Source: Bryobacter sp. (lineage in GTDB: Bacteria; Acidobacteriota; Terriglobia; Bryobacterales; Bryobacteraceae). From it: a stretch of DNA of 36,751 bases. The stretch spans positions 1 to 36,751 of the forward strand of contig JALHNI010000060.1 of NCBI GenBank assembly GCA_022843605.1, written 5' to 3'. Below are positions 16,400-23,777 of this stretch, piece after piece. Under the pieces are notes generated by a model that was not told where the DNA came from, did no database searches, and saw only the letters and a program-made list of their open reading frames with translations. Made by a program: the position numbers and the translations under genes. Position 1 is the first letter of the stretch, and each line of letters opens with the position of its first letter.

Positions 16400-17620
16400 A
16401 TGGTGGACATTCTTTACCTCACCGAACTCCTGGGGCTCAAGGTGTATGACCTTAAGGGCCGGGTGCTCGGGCGCGTGCGCGATGCCGCGATCGTTCCGCT
16501 GATTGATCCGCAGCGGGTGGACCGCTTTCTGATCGGGGGCAGCGGCTACGCCTGGCTCACCGTCCGGCACGATCAGGTGCAGCGGATCTCGTTGAATGGC
16601 ATTCAGTTACGAGACGAGATCCTAACGCCGTTTCACAACGACGAATACATGCTGCGCCTGGTGCGCGACCTGCTGGACCAGCAGATCATCGACGCGCAAG
16701 GCCGGAAAGTGGTTCGCGTGACGGACGTCACCTTCCAGATTGAGGGTCAGGAACTGAAGGTCTTGGAGGTGGACGTCGGTTTGCGGAGCGTCGTGCGCCG
16801 GCTGGCCCAGGGAGTATTGCCGCGGCTCTGGATCCGGCGCCTGCAGGAGCCGATCGCGCCGCAGAGCATCAGTTGGCAGTTCTGTAACATCGTCGAACCT
16901 GACCCGCTGCGCCGGCTTCGTTTGAACATCACGAACGACTTTCTCGAGCGGATGCATCCGGCCGACATCGCCGATATTGTCGAAGAGTTGGGACCTGAGG
17001 ATCGAGAGGCGATCATCGCGTCACTGGATGAAGAGGTGGCCGCCGAGGCCCTCAGCGAGGTGGATCCCGACATGCAGGCGAGCATTCTGGAGGCCCTGGA
17101 GACCGAGAAGGCCGCCGACATCATGGATGAGATGGACCCCGGCGAGGCCGCCGACGTACTTGCGGAACTCCAGGAGGAGCGAGCTGATGAGATCATGCAC
17201 GAGATGGAGGCGGAAGAAGAAGTCACCGAGTTGCTGGAGTTCGCCGAGGACAGTGCGGGCCGGCTGATGTCGACGGAGTTCGTCGCCCTGGGCGAGGAGG
17301 CAACGGTGTCCGGGGCGGTGCGCCTGCTGAAGGAGAATCCGGAAAGCGTTGAAGCTTTGCAGGCGATCTATTTGACCCGCGGCGAGAAGCTGTTCGCAAC
17401 CGTTCCGCTGGCGCGGCTCCTGCTTTCCGCGGGAGACGTGCCCCTGCGCAAGCTGGCAGCGGAGAATGCCGCGCGCGTGAAGGTGGATGCCAAGCAGGTT
17501 CGGGTCGTTGAGTTATTCGATAAGTACAACTTATTGGAGTTACCCGTGGTGGACCGCGAGGATCGCCTGGTCGGCGTGATTACGGCGGACGACGTCATTA
17601 CTCTGCTGAGGGACAAGTAA
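16400..17620 (+). CDS. PRC-barrel/MgtE-N/CBS protein, probable metal sensor of the Nramp transporter
   Basis: A 406-residue cytosolic protein. Residues 1-85 and 86-170 look like two PRC-barrel units (LGLKVYDLKGRVLGRVRD; DAQGRKVVRVTDVTF). Residues 190-290 match the acidic superhelix of the MgtE N-domain (HPADIADIVEELGPEDREA, then repeated DP/E motifs such as EMDPGEAADVLAELQ). Residues 295-406 form a CBS pair ending VVDREDRLVGVITADDVI. In the magnesium channel MgtE these two domains sense cytosolic Mg2+ and gate a membrane part; here the membrane part is missing and the next gene, 1 bp later, encodes an Nramp transporter. I infer that it gates or senses for that transporter. ATG 16400 starts at the first PRC unit. 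Confidence 0.85.
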   Translation: MVDILYLTELLGLKVYDLKGRVLGRVRDAAIVPLIDPQRVDRFLIGGSGYAWLTVRHDQVQRISLNGIQLRDEILTPFHNDEYMLRLVRDLLDQQIIDAQGRKVVRVTDVTFQIEGQELKVLEVDVGLRSVVRRLAQGVLPRLWIRRLQEPIAPQSISWQFCNIVEPDPLRRLRLNITNDFLERMHPADIADIVEELGPEDREAIIASLDEEVAAEALSEVDPDMQASILEALETEKAADIMDEMDPGEAADVLAELQEERADEIMHEMEAEEEVTELLEFAEDSAGRLMSTEFVALGEEATVSGAVRLLKENPESVEALQAIYLTRGEKLFATVPLARLLLSAGDVPLRKLAAENAARVKVDAKQVRVVELFDKYNLLELPVVDREDRLVGVITADDVITLLRDK

Positions 17621-17621
17621 C

Positions 17622-18863
17622 TTGTTCCGGCGGCTGAAGTATCACATTCTCGTCTTCTTCTCGGTGATCGGGCCGGGGTTCATCACGGCCGTCGTCGATA
17701 ACGACGCCGGCGGAATCTACACTTACTCACAAGCGGGGGCAAAGTACGGTTATCTGCCGCTCTGGACGCTGCTGCCGATCACGCTGTTGCTGATCGTGAC
17801 GCAGGAGATGTGCTCGCGGATGGGCGCAGTGACGGGAAAGGGCCTTTCGGACCTGATCCGCGAGGAGTTCGGTCTGCGAACGACCTTCTTCCTGATGGTG
17901 ATCCTGGTACTCGCCAATCTGATGAATGTGATGGCGAACTTTGCGGGGATCGCCAGTTCGCTGGAGCTGTTTCAAATTAGCCGCCATTTCTCGGTGCCAT
18001 TGGGAGGACTGATCGTTTGGCTGCTGGTGGTGAAGGGCAGTTATGCGCGCGTTGAGAAGGTATTTCTCTTCGCCACGGTGCTCTATATCTCGTATATCGT
18101 CGCGGGCATCCTGGTGAAGCCGGATTGGAAACAGGCGGCGCTGAATAGCGTGAAGCCGGAATTCATCTTCGACGCCGGCTATCTGACGATGCTGATCGGC
18201 ATGGTGGGAACGTCGGTGGCGCCGTGGATGCAGTTCTATCTGCAGTCAGCCATCGTCGAGAAGGGTGTCTCCGCGAAGGAGTATGCGGAGTCGCGAATTG
18301 AAGTGATCGTCGGCTGCGTGGTGATGACCATCATTGCCTTCTTCATCATCGTGGCTTGCGCCGGCGCGATCGGCAGCGTCGCTCCGCGTGACATCAAGGA
18401 TGCGGCTGACGCCGCCGAGGGCCTGAAACCTTTCGGGACCTACGCCTATCTGATGTTCGCCGCGGGGCTGTTTAATGCATCGCTCTTTGCGGCTTGCATT
18501 CTGCCGCTGTCGACGGCCTACACGGTCTGCGAAGGATTGGGTTTTGAAAGCGGCGTCAACTTCGGCTTCCGGGAAGCGCCGATCTTTTACTGGCTGTTCA
18601 CGCTGCTGATCGTGGTGGGCGGCGGCGTCGTACTTCTGCCGTCTTTCCCGCTGGTGAAGGCGATTCTGCTTTCGCAGGTGCTGAATGGCATTCTGCTACC
18701 GCTGGTGCTGGTGTTCATGATTTTGCTGGTGAACAAGCGCCGGTTGATGCGCGAATGGACCAACTCGCCCACCTACAACATCGTCGCCTGGACGGCCGTG
18801 GTGGTGATGATCACGTTGACGTTGGCTTTGCTCGGAATCAGCGTGATGGAACTGGGTGGCTGA
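17622..18863 (+). CDS. Nramp-family transporter with Mg-type (NRMT-like) binding site
   Basis: A 413-residue inner-membrane protein of the Nramp/SLC11 family with about eleven helices. The start is TTG 17622 with GAGGGA 8 nt upstream, inside the end of the sensor gene, so the two are translationally linked. In helix 1 the usual DPGN metal motif reads DAGG (residues 28-31, in VVDNDAGG), keeping Asp but losing Asn. In helix 6 the usual MPH reads APW (A200-P201-W202, in GTSVAPWMQFYLQSA), losing the methionine that favours transition metals. Loss of that methionine is a mark of Nramp-related magnesium transporters. With the MgtE-type partner, Mg2+ is the likely substrate; Mn2+ or another ion is possible. 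The stop faces the methyltransferase gene with 6 bp between. Confidence 0.88.
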   Translation: MFRRLKYHILVFFSVIGPGFITAVVDNDAGGIYTYSQAGAKYGYLPLWTLLPITLLLIVTQEMCSRMGAVTGKGLSDLIREEFGLRTTFFLMVILVLANLMNVMANFAGIASSLELFQISRHFSVPLGGLIVWLLVVKGSYARVEKVFLFATVLYISYIVAGILVKPDWKQAALNSVKPEFIFDAGYLTMLIGMVGTSVAPWMQFYLQSAIVEKGVSAKEYAESRIEVIVGCVVMTIIAFFIIVACAGAIGSVAPRDIKDAADAAEGLKPFGTYAYLMFAAGLFNASLFAACILPLSTAYTVCEGLGFESGVNFGFREAPIFYWLFTLLIVVGGGVVLLPSFPLVKAILLSQVLNGILLPLVLVFMILLVNKRRLMREWTNSPTYNIVAWTAVVVMITLTLALLGISVMELGG

Positions 18864-18869
18864 GAGCGT

Positions 18870-19511
18870 TTAGCGCCGCTGATAGTCGATGCGGAAGCGC
18901 CGGCGAGGCGGTTCCTTCTGGTCGGTGAAGTCTTCAAAGCCAACTTCGGTGAGGCCTGCGGCGGTGAAGCCGGCGAGTTCGGCGCGGGTGAGCGGCCAGG
19001 GAATCTCTTCGTCCGGCTCGGGAGCATCGCAGCCACGGCAGATAACGAGGAGCCTGTGTTTGACGAAGGCGGCGATGGCGGCCACGGCCCGCGATCGTGA
19101 CGATCGCGGCAGGGCTTGAAGGGTGTAGGCTTCCAGGACGAAGTCGGCGGCGGGCAAGGCGTGCTCGAACAGGTCAGCGGTGAGATAGCGGACCGGCGAC
19201 TGTGGGTATTGCTGTCGGCACCAGCCGATGGCGGTGGGCGAAATGTCGAAAGCGGTGACGGCAAAGCCGAGACCAGCCAGATACTCAGCATCGTCGCCGA
19301 GGCCGCAACCGACCACCAGGGCCGTCTGCCCGTGGCCATCGAGACCGACTCGTTCTGCCCATTCAATCAGATGGGGATTGATGCCTTTTTCGGCCCAGGG
19401 AATCGCCGCGCGTTGTCCGTTAGCCTGTGCATAAGCCGGTTCGAACCATCCCGTCGGATCTCCAGCCTTCCAGTACTGGTCCTGAAGAGGCTTGAAGTCG
19501 ACTTTGGTCAT
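18870..19511 (-). CDS. SAM-dependent methyltransferase (TPMT-like)
   Basis: A 213-residue class I methyltransferase. The SAM-binding motif I is ALVVGCGLGDDAEYLA with the acidic end of strand 2 at FDISPTAI. The N-terminal part (QDQYWKAGDPTGWFEP, AAIPWAEKG) has the tryptophan-rich pattern of the thiopurine methyltransferase family, which methylates small thiol, selenium or halide compounds. Start ATG 19511 gives the usual length; the frame is open 20 codons further into the metK promoter region. It is divergent from metK, whose product makes its cofactor, but they share only the intergenic space. Substrate unknown. Confidence 0.8.
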   Translation of the reverse strand: MTKVDFKPLQDQYWKAGDPTGWFEPAYAQANGQRAAIPWAEKGINPHLIEWAERVGLDGHGQTALVVGCGLGDDAEYLAGLGFAVTAFDISPTAIGWCRQQYPQSPVRYLTADLFEHALPAADFVLEAYTLQALPRSSRSRAVAAIAAFVKHRLLVICRGCDAPEPDEEIPWPLTRAELAGFTAAGLTEVGFEDFTDQKEPPRRRFRIDYQRR

Positions 19512-19526
19512 GGCCCTAGCGTAGCA

Positions 19527-19556
19527 TTGACGCTGTTCCGGCAAGTCCGCTAGACT
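19527..19556 (+). promoter_or_regulatory. Sigma70-type promoter of metK
   Basis: TTGACG (19527-19532) and TAGACT (19551-19556) are spaced 18 bp. Transcription would start near 19563, leaving a leader of about 98 nt before metK. The promoter lies just upstream of the divergent methyltransferase start. Confidence 0.6.
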
Positions 19557-19557
19557 C

Positions 19558-19650
19558 AACGTATTGCCCATGCAACGTTCCTGCCACGATGAATATGTCG
19601 GCAGAAGCGATTCCGGCCCAAATCGGGCGCGGCAAATAATCGAGAGGAAA
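19558..19650 (+). promoter_or_regulatory. Leader of metK with up to three hairpins
   Basis: Three stems are possible before the ribosome site (AGAGGA, 19643-19648): AACGT/ACGTT (19558-19562 with 19575-19579; its first arm may lie upstream of the transcript start), CTGCC/GGCAG (19581-19585 with 19600-19604), and CCGGCCC/GGGCgCGG (19613-19632, one bulge). I could not match a known SAM riboswitch. Regulation by SAM is only a guess from the gene it precedes. Confidence 0.3.
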
Positions 19651-19660
19651 CCGATACTCA

Positions 19661-20821
19661 GTGGCTGCTGATGGTTTGAGACATATTTTTACGTCTGAGT
19701 CTGTGACTGAGGGGCATCCCGATAAGATGTCCGACCAGATCTCGGATGCGATTCTTGATGCTTGTTTGAAAGACGATCCGCTTTCGCGCGTTGCTTGCGA
19801 AACGTTCGTTTCCACTGGCCTTTGCATCGTCGGCGGCGAGATCACGACGAAGTCAATTTTCAATGCTCCCGACATTGCGCGCGAAGTGATTGCCGACATC
19901 GGCTTCACCAGTTCCGACATGGGCTACGACGCCAAGACGGTGGGTATCCTCAACGCAATCCAAACCCAGTCCCCTGACATTGCCATGGGCGTGGACACGG
20001 GCGGCGCGGGTGACCAGGGCTTGATGTTCGGTTATGCCTGCGACGAAACCGACGAACTGATGCCGTTGCCGATTCAGCTGGCGCACCAGTTGGCCCGCCG
20101 TTTGAGCGAGGCTCGCCGGAGTGGCGAATTGAAGTATCTGCGTCCCGACGGCAAGACCCAGGTTTCCGTGGAGTATGTGAACGAAGTTCCGGTGCGCATC
20201 GACGCAATCGTGGTTTCGTCGCAGCACGCGGATACGGTCACCACCGAGAAGCTCCGCAAGGAGATCCGCGCGAAGGTGATCGAGGCTGTGGTTCCGAAGG
20301 GCATGGTCGACAAGCAGACGTCTTATCACATCAACCCGACGGGCCGCTTCGTCATCGGTGGACCCCATGGTGACACCGGCCTCACCGGCCGCAAGATCAT
20401 CGTGGACACATATGGCGGCATGGGCCGTCATGGCGGTGGCGCGTTCTCCGGAAAGGATCCGACAAAGGTTGACCGTTCCGCTTGCTACGCTGCCCGCTAC
20501 ATCGCCAAGAATATCGTCGCGGCGAAGTTGGCCAAGAAGGTGGAAGTGCAGTTGGCCTACGCGATTGGCGTGGCCGAGCCGGTTTCCATCTATGTGGACG
20601 CCTTCGGCACCAGCTCCGTTCCGGCGACCACGCTCACCCAGATCGTTCGCGACAACTTCACCTTGACGCCCAAGGGCATCATCGAGATGTTGAAGCTACG
20701 CCGTCCGGTTTACCGCAAGACCGCCGCCTTTGGTCACTTTGGCCGCTCGGGCGATGGCTTCACCTGGGAAAAGACGGACAAGGCCGCGGTGCTCAAAAAG
20801 GCCGCTGCCGCCGCGAAATAG
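19661..20821 (+). CDS. metK: S-adenosylmethionine synthase
   Basis: A 386-residue cytosolic enzyme that joins methionine and ATP to give SAM. The family landmarks are complete: [20 protein letters not shown] near the start, GGEITT, the ATP motif [12 protein letters not shown], the phosphate loop [21 protein letters not shown] and [17 protein letters not shown]. The start is GTG 19661; a TTG 15 bp later is possible. AGAGGA lies 12 nt upstream, rather far. The gene has its own promoter, leader and terminator and is thus a single-gene unit. Its 5' codons are less biased than those of its neighbours. Confidence 0.97.
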   Translation: MAADGLRHIFTSESVTEGHPDKMSDQISDAILDACLKDDPLSRVACETFVSTGLCIVGGEITTKSIFNAPDIAREVIADIGFTSSDMGYDAKTVGILNAIQTQSPDIAMGVDTGGAGDQGLMFGYACDETDELMPLPIQLAHQLARRLSEARRSGELKYLRPDGKTQVSVEYVNEVPVRIDAIVVSSQHADTVTTEKLRKEIRAKVIEAVVPKGMVDKQTSYHINPTGRFVIGGPHGDTGLTGRKIIVDTYGGMGRHGGGAFSGKDPTKVDRSACYAARYIAKNIVAAKLAKKVEVQLAYAIGVAEPVSIYVDAFGTSSVPATTLTQIVRDNFTLTPKGIIEMLKLRRPVYRKTAAFGHFGRSGDGFTWEKTDKAAVLKKAAAAAK

Positions 20822-20850
20822 TTTATTCCTCCGCAGACAGACAGAATTGG

Positions 20851-20878
20851 CGGGCACCTTCGGGTGCCCGTTTTTTTT
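20851..20878 (+). terminator. Rho-independent terminator of metK
   Basis: CGGGCACC-TTCG-GGTGCCCG (20851-20870) forms a perfect 8-bp stem with a stable TTCG loop, followed at once by eight T (20871-20878). It lies 30 bp after the metK stop and faces murA, which ends at 20936 on the other strand. Confidence 0.95.
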
Positions 20879-20935
20879 ATGGGGGACTCCAGTAGGGAGC
20901 GGTGAACAACGATCCCTCGAAATCGGTGCTGGGGG

Positions 20936-22192
20936 TTATGAGATCCGAGTAATGTCCGCGCCCGCGGCTTGAAGCTTTTCTTCGATGCGTTCGTAACCGC
21001 GATCGATGTGGTAGACCCGGTCAATGGTGGTTTCGCCTTTGGCGACGAGTGCTGCCAGCACTAACGAGGCGCTGGCGCGCAGGTCCGTTGCCATCACCTG
21101 AGCGCCGCTCAATTGGGTCGGCCCGGCGACGATCGCCTGGCGGCCGTCGATGCGGATGTTGGCTCCCATGCGGGTAAGCTCCGGCGCATGCATGAAGCGA
21201 TTCTCGAAGATGTTCTCTTTGACGAAGCTAATGCCGGTGGCCTGGGTCATCAAGGCCATGAATTGCGCCTGAAGGTCGGTGGCAAAACCGGGGTGTTCTT
21301 CCGTGGTGATGTCCGTGGACCGCAGTGTGTCTCCCGCTCGAACGAGCAGCGTGTCGGCATTCTCTTCTTCCACAGTAACGCCCGCCTGGCGAAGCTTGGC
21401 GATCAAGGCGCCGAGATGCGCGGGTTGGCAGCCGGCGATGCGAACTTCCCCTCCGGTGATGGCGCAGGCAATCATGAAGGTGCCCGCCTCAATGCGGTCC
21501 GGGATGATGCGGTGTGTGGCGCCGTGCAGGCGTGCCACGCCCTGGATTCGGATGGTGGAAGTTCCGGCGCCCGAGATTTTGGCGCCCATCTTCGTCAGCA
21601 GATTGGCGACGTCTTCCACTTCCGGTTCGCGGGCGGCGTTCTCGATGATGGTTTCGCCGTTCGCGAGAGTGGCGGCCATCATGAGGTCCTCGGTGCCGGT
21701 GACCGTAATCTTGTCGAAGGTAACGAGTTTGCCCTGCAGGCCTTTTGGCGCGCGGGCTTCAATATAGCCGTGGTCCTGATGCGTGGTGGCGCCGAGCGCT
21801 TCGAGGGCCGTGACGTGGAGGTTGATCGGCCGGGCGCCGATGGCGCAGCCACCGGGCATCGAGACGCGGGCAACTTTCGCGCGCGCGACGAGGGGGCCGA
21901 GAACGAGGCTTGATGCGCGCATCGTTTTGACGACATCGTAGGGCGCTTCAGGCCGGTCCAGGTTTGTGGCGGCGACGGTGACGCTGTTTCCGTCGCGCTG
22001 GACGATGGCGCCAGTGTGCGCCAAGAGGCGCTCCATGGTGTTGATGTCGCGCACGTTGGGGATGCCTTCGAGCGTAACCGGGTCCGCGGTGAGCAGGCAG
22101 GCGGCGAGGGCGGGTAGGGCGGCGTTCTTTGAGCCGCTGGTGGGAATGGTTCCGGTAAGGCGCTGGCCTCCGCGGATCAGGAATCGGTCCAT
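20936..22192 (-). CDS. murA: UDP-N-acetylglucosamine 1-carboxyvinyltransferase
   Basis: A 418-residue cytosolic enzyme that adds enolpyruvate to UDP-GlcNAc, the first committed step of peptidoglycan synthesis. Landmarks are the N-terminal GSKNAALPALAA (K22, N23), the active-site loop PGGCAIGARPINLH with C116 (the residue alkylated by fosfomycin in this family), IPDRIEAGTF, EEHPGFATDLQAQ and the C-terminal DLRASASLVLA. C116 is Cys, not the Asp of resistant enzymes. ATG 22192 gives the normal length. It follows murQ after 9 bp and is probably co-transcribed with it. Confidence 0.97.
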   Translation of the reverse strand: MDRFLIRGGQRLTGTIPTSGSKNAALPALAACLLTADPVTLEGIPNVRDINTMERLLAHTGAIVQRDGNSVTVAATNLDRPEAPYDVVKTMRASSLVLGPLVARAKVARVSMPGGCAIGARPINLHVTALEALGATTHQDHGYIEARAPKGLQGKLVTFDKITVTGTEDLMMAATLANGETIIENAAREPEVEDVANLLTKMGAKISGAGTSTIRIQGVARLHGATHRIIPDRIEAGTFMIACAITGGEVRIAGCQPAHLGALIAKLRQAGVTVEEENADTLLVRAGDTLRSTDITTEEHPGFATDLQAQFMALMTQATGISFVKENIFENRFMHAPELTRMGANIRIDGRQAIVAGPTQLSGAQVMATDLRASASLVLAALVAKGETTIDRVYHIDRGYERIEEKLQAAGADITRIS

Positions 22193-22201
22193 AGGGTTTC
22201 T

Positions 22202-23029
22202 TTATTGTCCTCCGGCCAAGCGGATGGCTTCCCGGACGCTGCCATTCGATTGCTGGAGCAGTGCGGCGGCACGCGAGCGGTCTACGTTGGCGGCGTCCGC
22301 GATGATTCGTTCGGCCCGGTCTACCAGCTTTTCGTTGCTTGGTTTCACGTTGACCATCAGGTTGGAATAGACGTAGCCGAGACGCACCATGGCCATGGTG
22401 CTGAGCATATTGAGGACCAGCTTGGTGACCGTACCGGCTTTCAAGCGGGTGGAGCCGGTGATGACTTCGGGGCCGGGTTTCGGCTCGATGGGAAGGTCAA
22501 CCGCCTGCGAAAGTTGGGAGTTCTCGGTGCAGCTGATGCCGATGGTGAGAGCGCCGATTTGCTTGGCGTGGGCAATCGCGCCAAGGACGTAAGGCGTTCG
22601 TCCACTGGCCGCGATGCCGACGAGAGTGTCTTTTGCGGATATCTGGCGCGCGTCCAGGTCGCGGACACCAGCGGCTGGGTTGTCCTCGCTCGATTCAGTG
22701 GCCTGGTAAAGAGCGTTATAACCGCCGGCGATGATGCCTTGGACCAGATCATAGGAAACGCTGAAGGTGGGCGGACATTCGCTCGCGTCCAGGACGCCGA
22801 GCCGGCCGCTGGTACCGGCGCCGATGTAGAGAAGGCGGCCTCCCTGGCTGAGCCGCTCGGCGATGGCGTCAACGGCGGCGGCGATGCGCGGCAGTTCGGG
22901 AGCGACGCTTTCGACGGCAAGACGGTCCTCGTCGTGGATAACTTGGAGGGCTTCGAGGGTTGAAATCCGGTCGATTGCGGTGGTTCGGGGATTGCGCTGC
23001 TCCGTGAGCAACTGGGCGAGTGGGGCCAC
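22202..23029 (-). CDS. murQ: N-acetylmuramic acid 6-phosphate etherase
   Basis: A 275-residue SIS-domain enzyme that removes lactate from MurNAc 6-phosphate, giving GlcNAc 6-phosphate during cell-wall recycling. Landmarks are NPRTTAIDRISTLE at the start, YIGAGTSGRLGVLDASECPP with catalytic E84, TESSEDNPAAG with E115, and SGRTPYVLGA. The start is GTG 23029 without a clear ribosome site. It lies 16 bp after the PIN toxin and 9 bp before murA, so recycling and new synthesis of the same sugar are placed together. A MurNAc kinase or transporter is not in the window. Confidence 0.95.
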   Translation of the reverse strand: MAPLAQLLTEQRNPRTTAIDRISTLEALQVIHDEDRLAVESVAPELPRIAAAVDAIAERLSQGGRLLYIGAGTSGRLGVLDASECPPTFSVSYDLVQGIIAGGYNALYQATESSEDNPAAGVRDLDARQISAKDTLVGIAASGRTPYVLGAIAHAKQIGALTIGISCTENSQLSQAVDLPIEPKPGPEVITGSTRLKAGTVTKLVLNMLSTMAMVRLGYVYSNLMVNVKPSNEKLVDRAERIIADAANVDRSRAAALLQQSNGSVREAIRLAGGQ

Positions 23030-23045
23030 TCAGCAATTGTAGCGT

Positions 23046-23480
23046 CTAGCCGGCTCGTTGGGCGGTTTCGAGCAGGCGCAGGTTGGGGAAGTTGATGGCG
23101 TAACCGTCGTCTAGAGTGAAGAGACAATCGGCGCGGGTTTTCGCGTGAGCGGCAATCAGAAAGTCAGCAGGGACGCGCCTGGGCGGTGGCACTCCGTTCT
23201 GACGACGGCGTTGTGCGTACGGGAGGTATCCATCGCTCGCGAGCTCCCATACGTCCCGGGAAAAGTCGAGCTCGACGAGGATGTCTGTGTCGGCCAGGAA
23301 GTCATCTCGCAGGTCGCGAGTCATATGGGGGTGTGCGAGGAGTTCGACATAAACCAGCCCGCAAATCACCAGGATGTCGCCCGCTTGGCGTGCCTGCGAG
23401 AGACGCGCGGCGATATGGCGTGCGGTGGGTTCTCCGGACAAAACCGCTGAGAGAATGTTGGTGTCGAGTGCGATCCGCAC
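23046..23480 (-). CDS. VapC-like PIN-domain toxin
   Basis: A 144-residue PIN-domain ribonuclease. The acidic site is visible: IALDTNILS at the start (first Asp), VYVELLAHP (Glu), and PADFLIAAHA plus FTLDDGY near the end. PIN toxins of this kind cut tRNA or rRNA and are held inactive by the antitoxin. The start is GTG 23480, whose G is the last base of the antitoxin TAG, so the two are translationally coupled; the frame stays open 10 codons further upstream but that part lies within the antitoxin gene. It is followed 16 bp later by murQ in the same direction. Confidence 0.85.
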   Translation of the reverse strand: MRIALDTNILSAVLSGEPTARHIAARLSQARQAGDILVICGLVYVELLAHPHMTRDLRDDFLADTDILVELDFSRDVWELASDGYLPYAQRRRQNGVPPPRRVPADFLIAAHAKTRADCLFTLDDGYAINFPNLRLLETAQRAG

Positions 23481-23725
23481 TAGTCGCTCTCGCGGATTTC
23501 CCGCTGCCAAGCCTTCAGCTCATCAAGGGACTGGAAGGCAGGAAGTCGGCCACTCCACTTGGCGAAGGGATCGGTTGGGGCGCGGAAAGGGCGTACGTGC
23601 ATGCGGCCATTCTCGTTGACGAATTCAATTTGGTCACCCTCGCGGAGCCCGAGGTACTCTCGGACCTGCTGCGGAATGGTGACTTGGCCTTTGGTGGTGA
23701 TCTTTGCTACTGCTGGTGCCGCCAT
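23480..23725 (-). CDS. AbrB/MazE-type antitoxin of the PIN toxin
   Basis: An 81-residue protein with the swapped-hairpin AbrB DNA-binding domain in its first half (AKITTKGQVTIPQQVREYLGL, then GDQIEFVNENGRMHV). The second half (DPFAKWSGRLPAFQSLDELKAWQREIRESD) is the likely toxin-binding tail. It is directly followed by the PIN toxin with a 1-bp overlap of stop and start. Start ATG 23725 has AAGGA upstream, which is part of a perfect palindrome that probably serves as its own operator. Confidence 0.85.
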   Translation of the reverse strand: MAAPAVAKITTKGQVTIPQQVREYLGLREGDQIEFVNENGRMHVRPFRAPTDPFAKWSGRLPAFQSLDELKAWQREIRESD

Positions 23726-23734
23726 TACTTTTCT

Positions 23735-23749
23735 TCCTTACAGTAAGGA
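23735..23749 (-). promoter_or_regulatory. Palindromic operator of the toxin-antitoxin pair
   Basis: TCCTTAC-A-GTAAGGA is a perfect 7-bp inverted repeat around one base. On the minus strand its second arm supplies the AAGGA ribosome site of the antitoxin, and its first arm overlaps a possible -10 (TATCCT, with TTGCCC 16 nt upstream). A bound antitoxin would block both transcription and translation. Confidence 0.6.
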
Positions 23750-23777
23750 TAGCAGAAGACGGCAAATGGGCAAGGGT

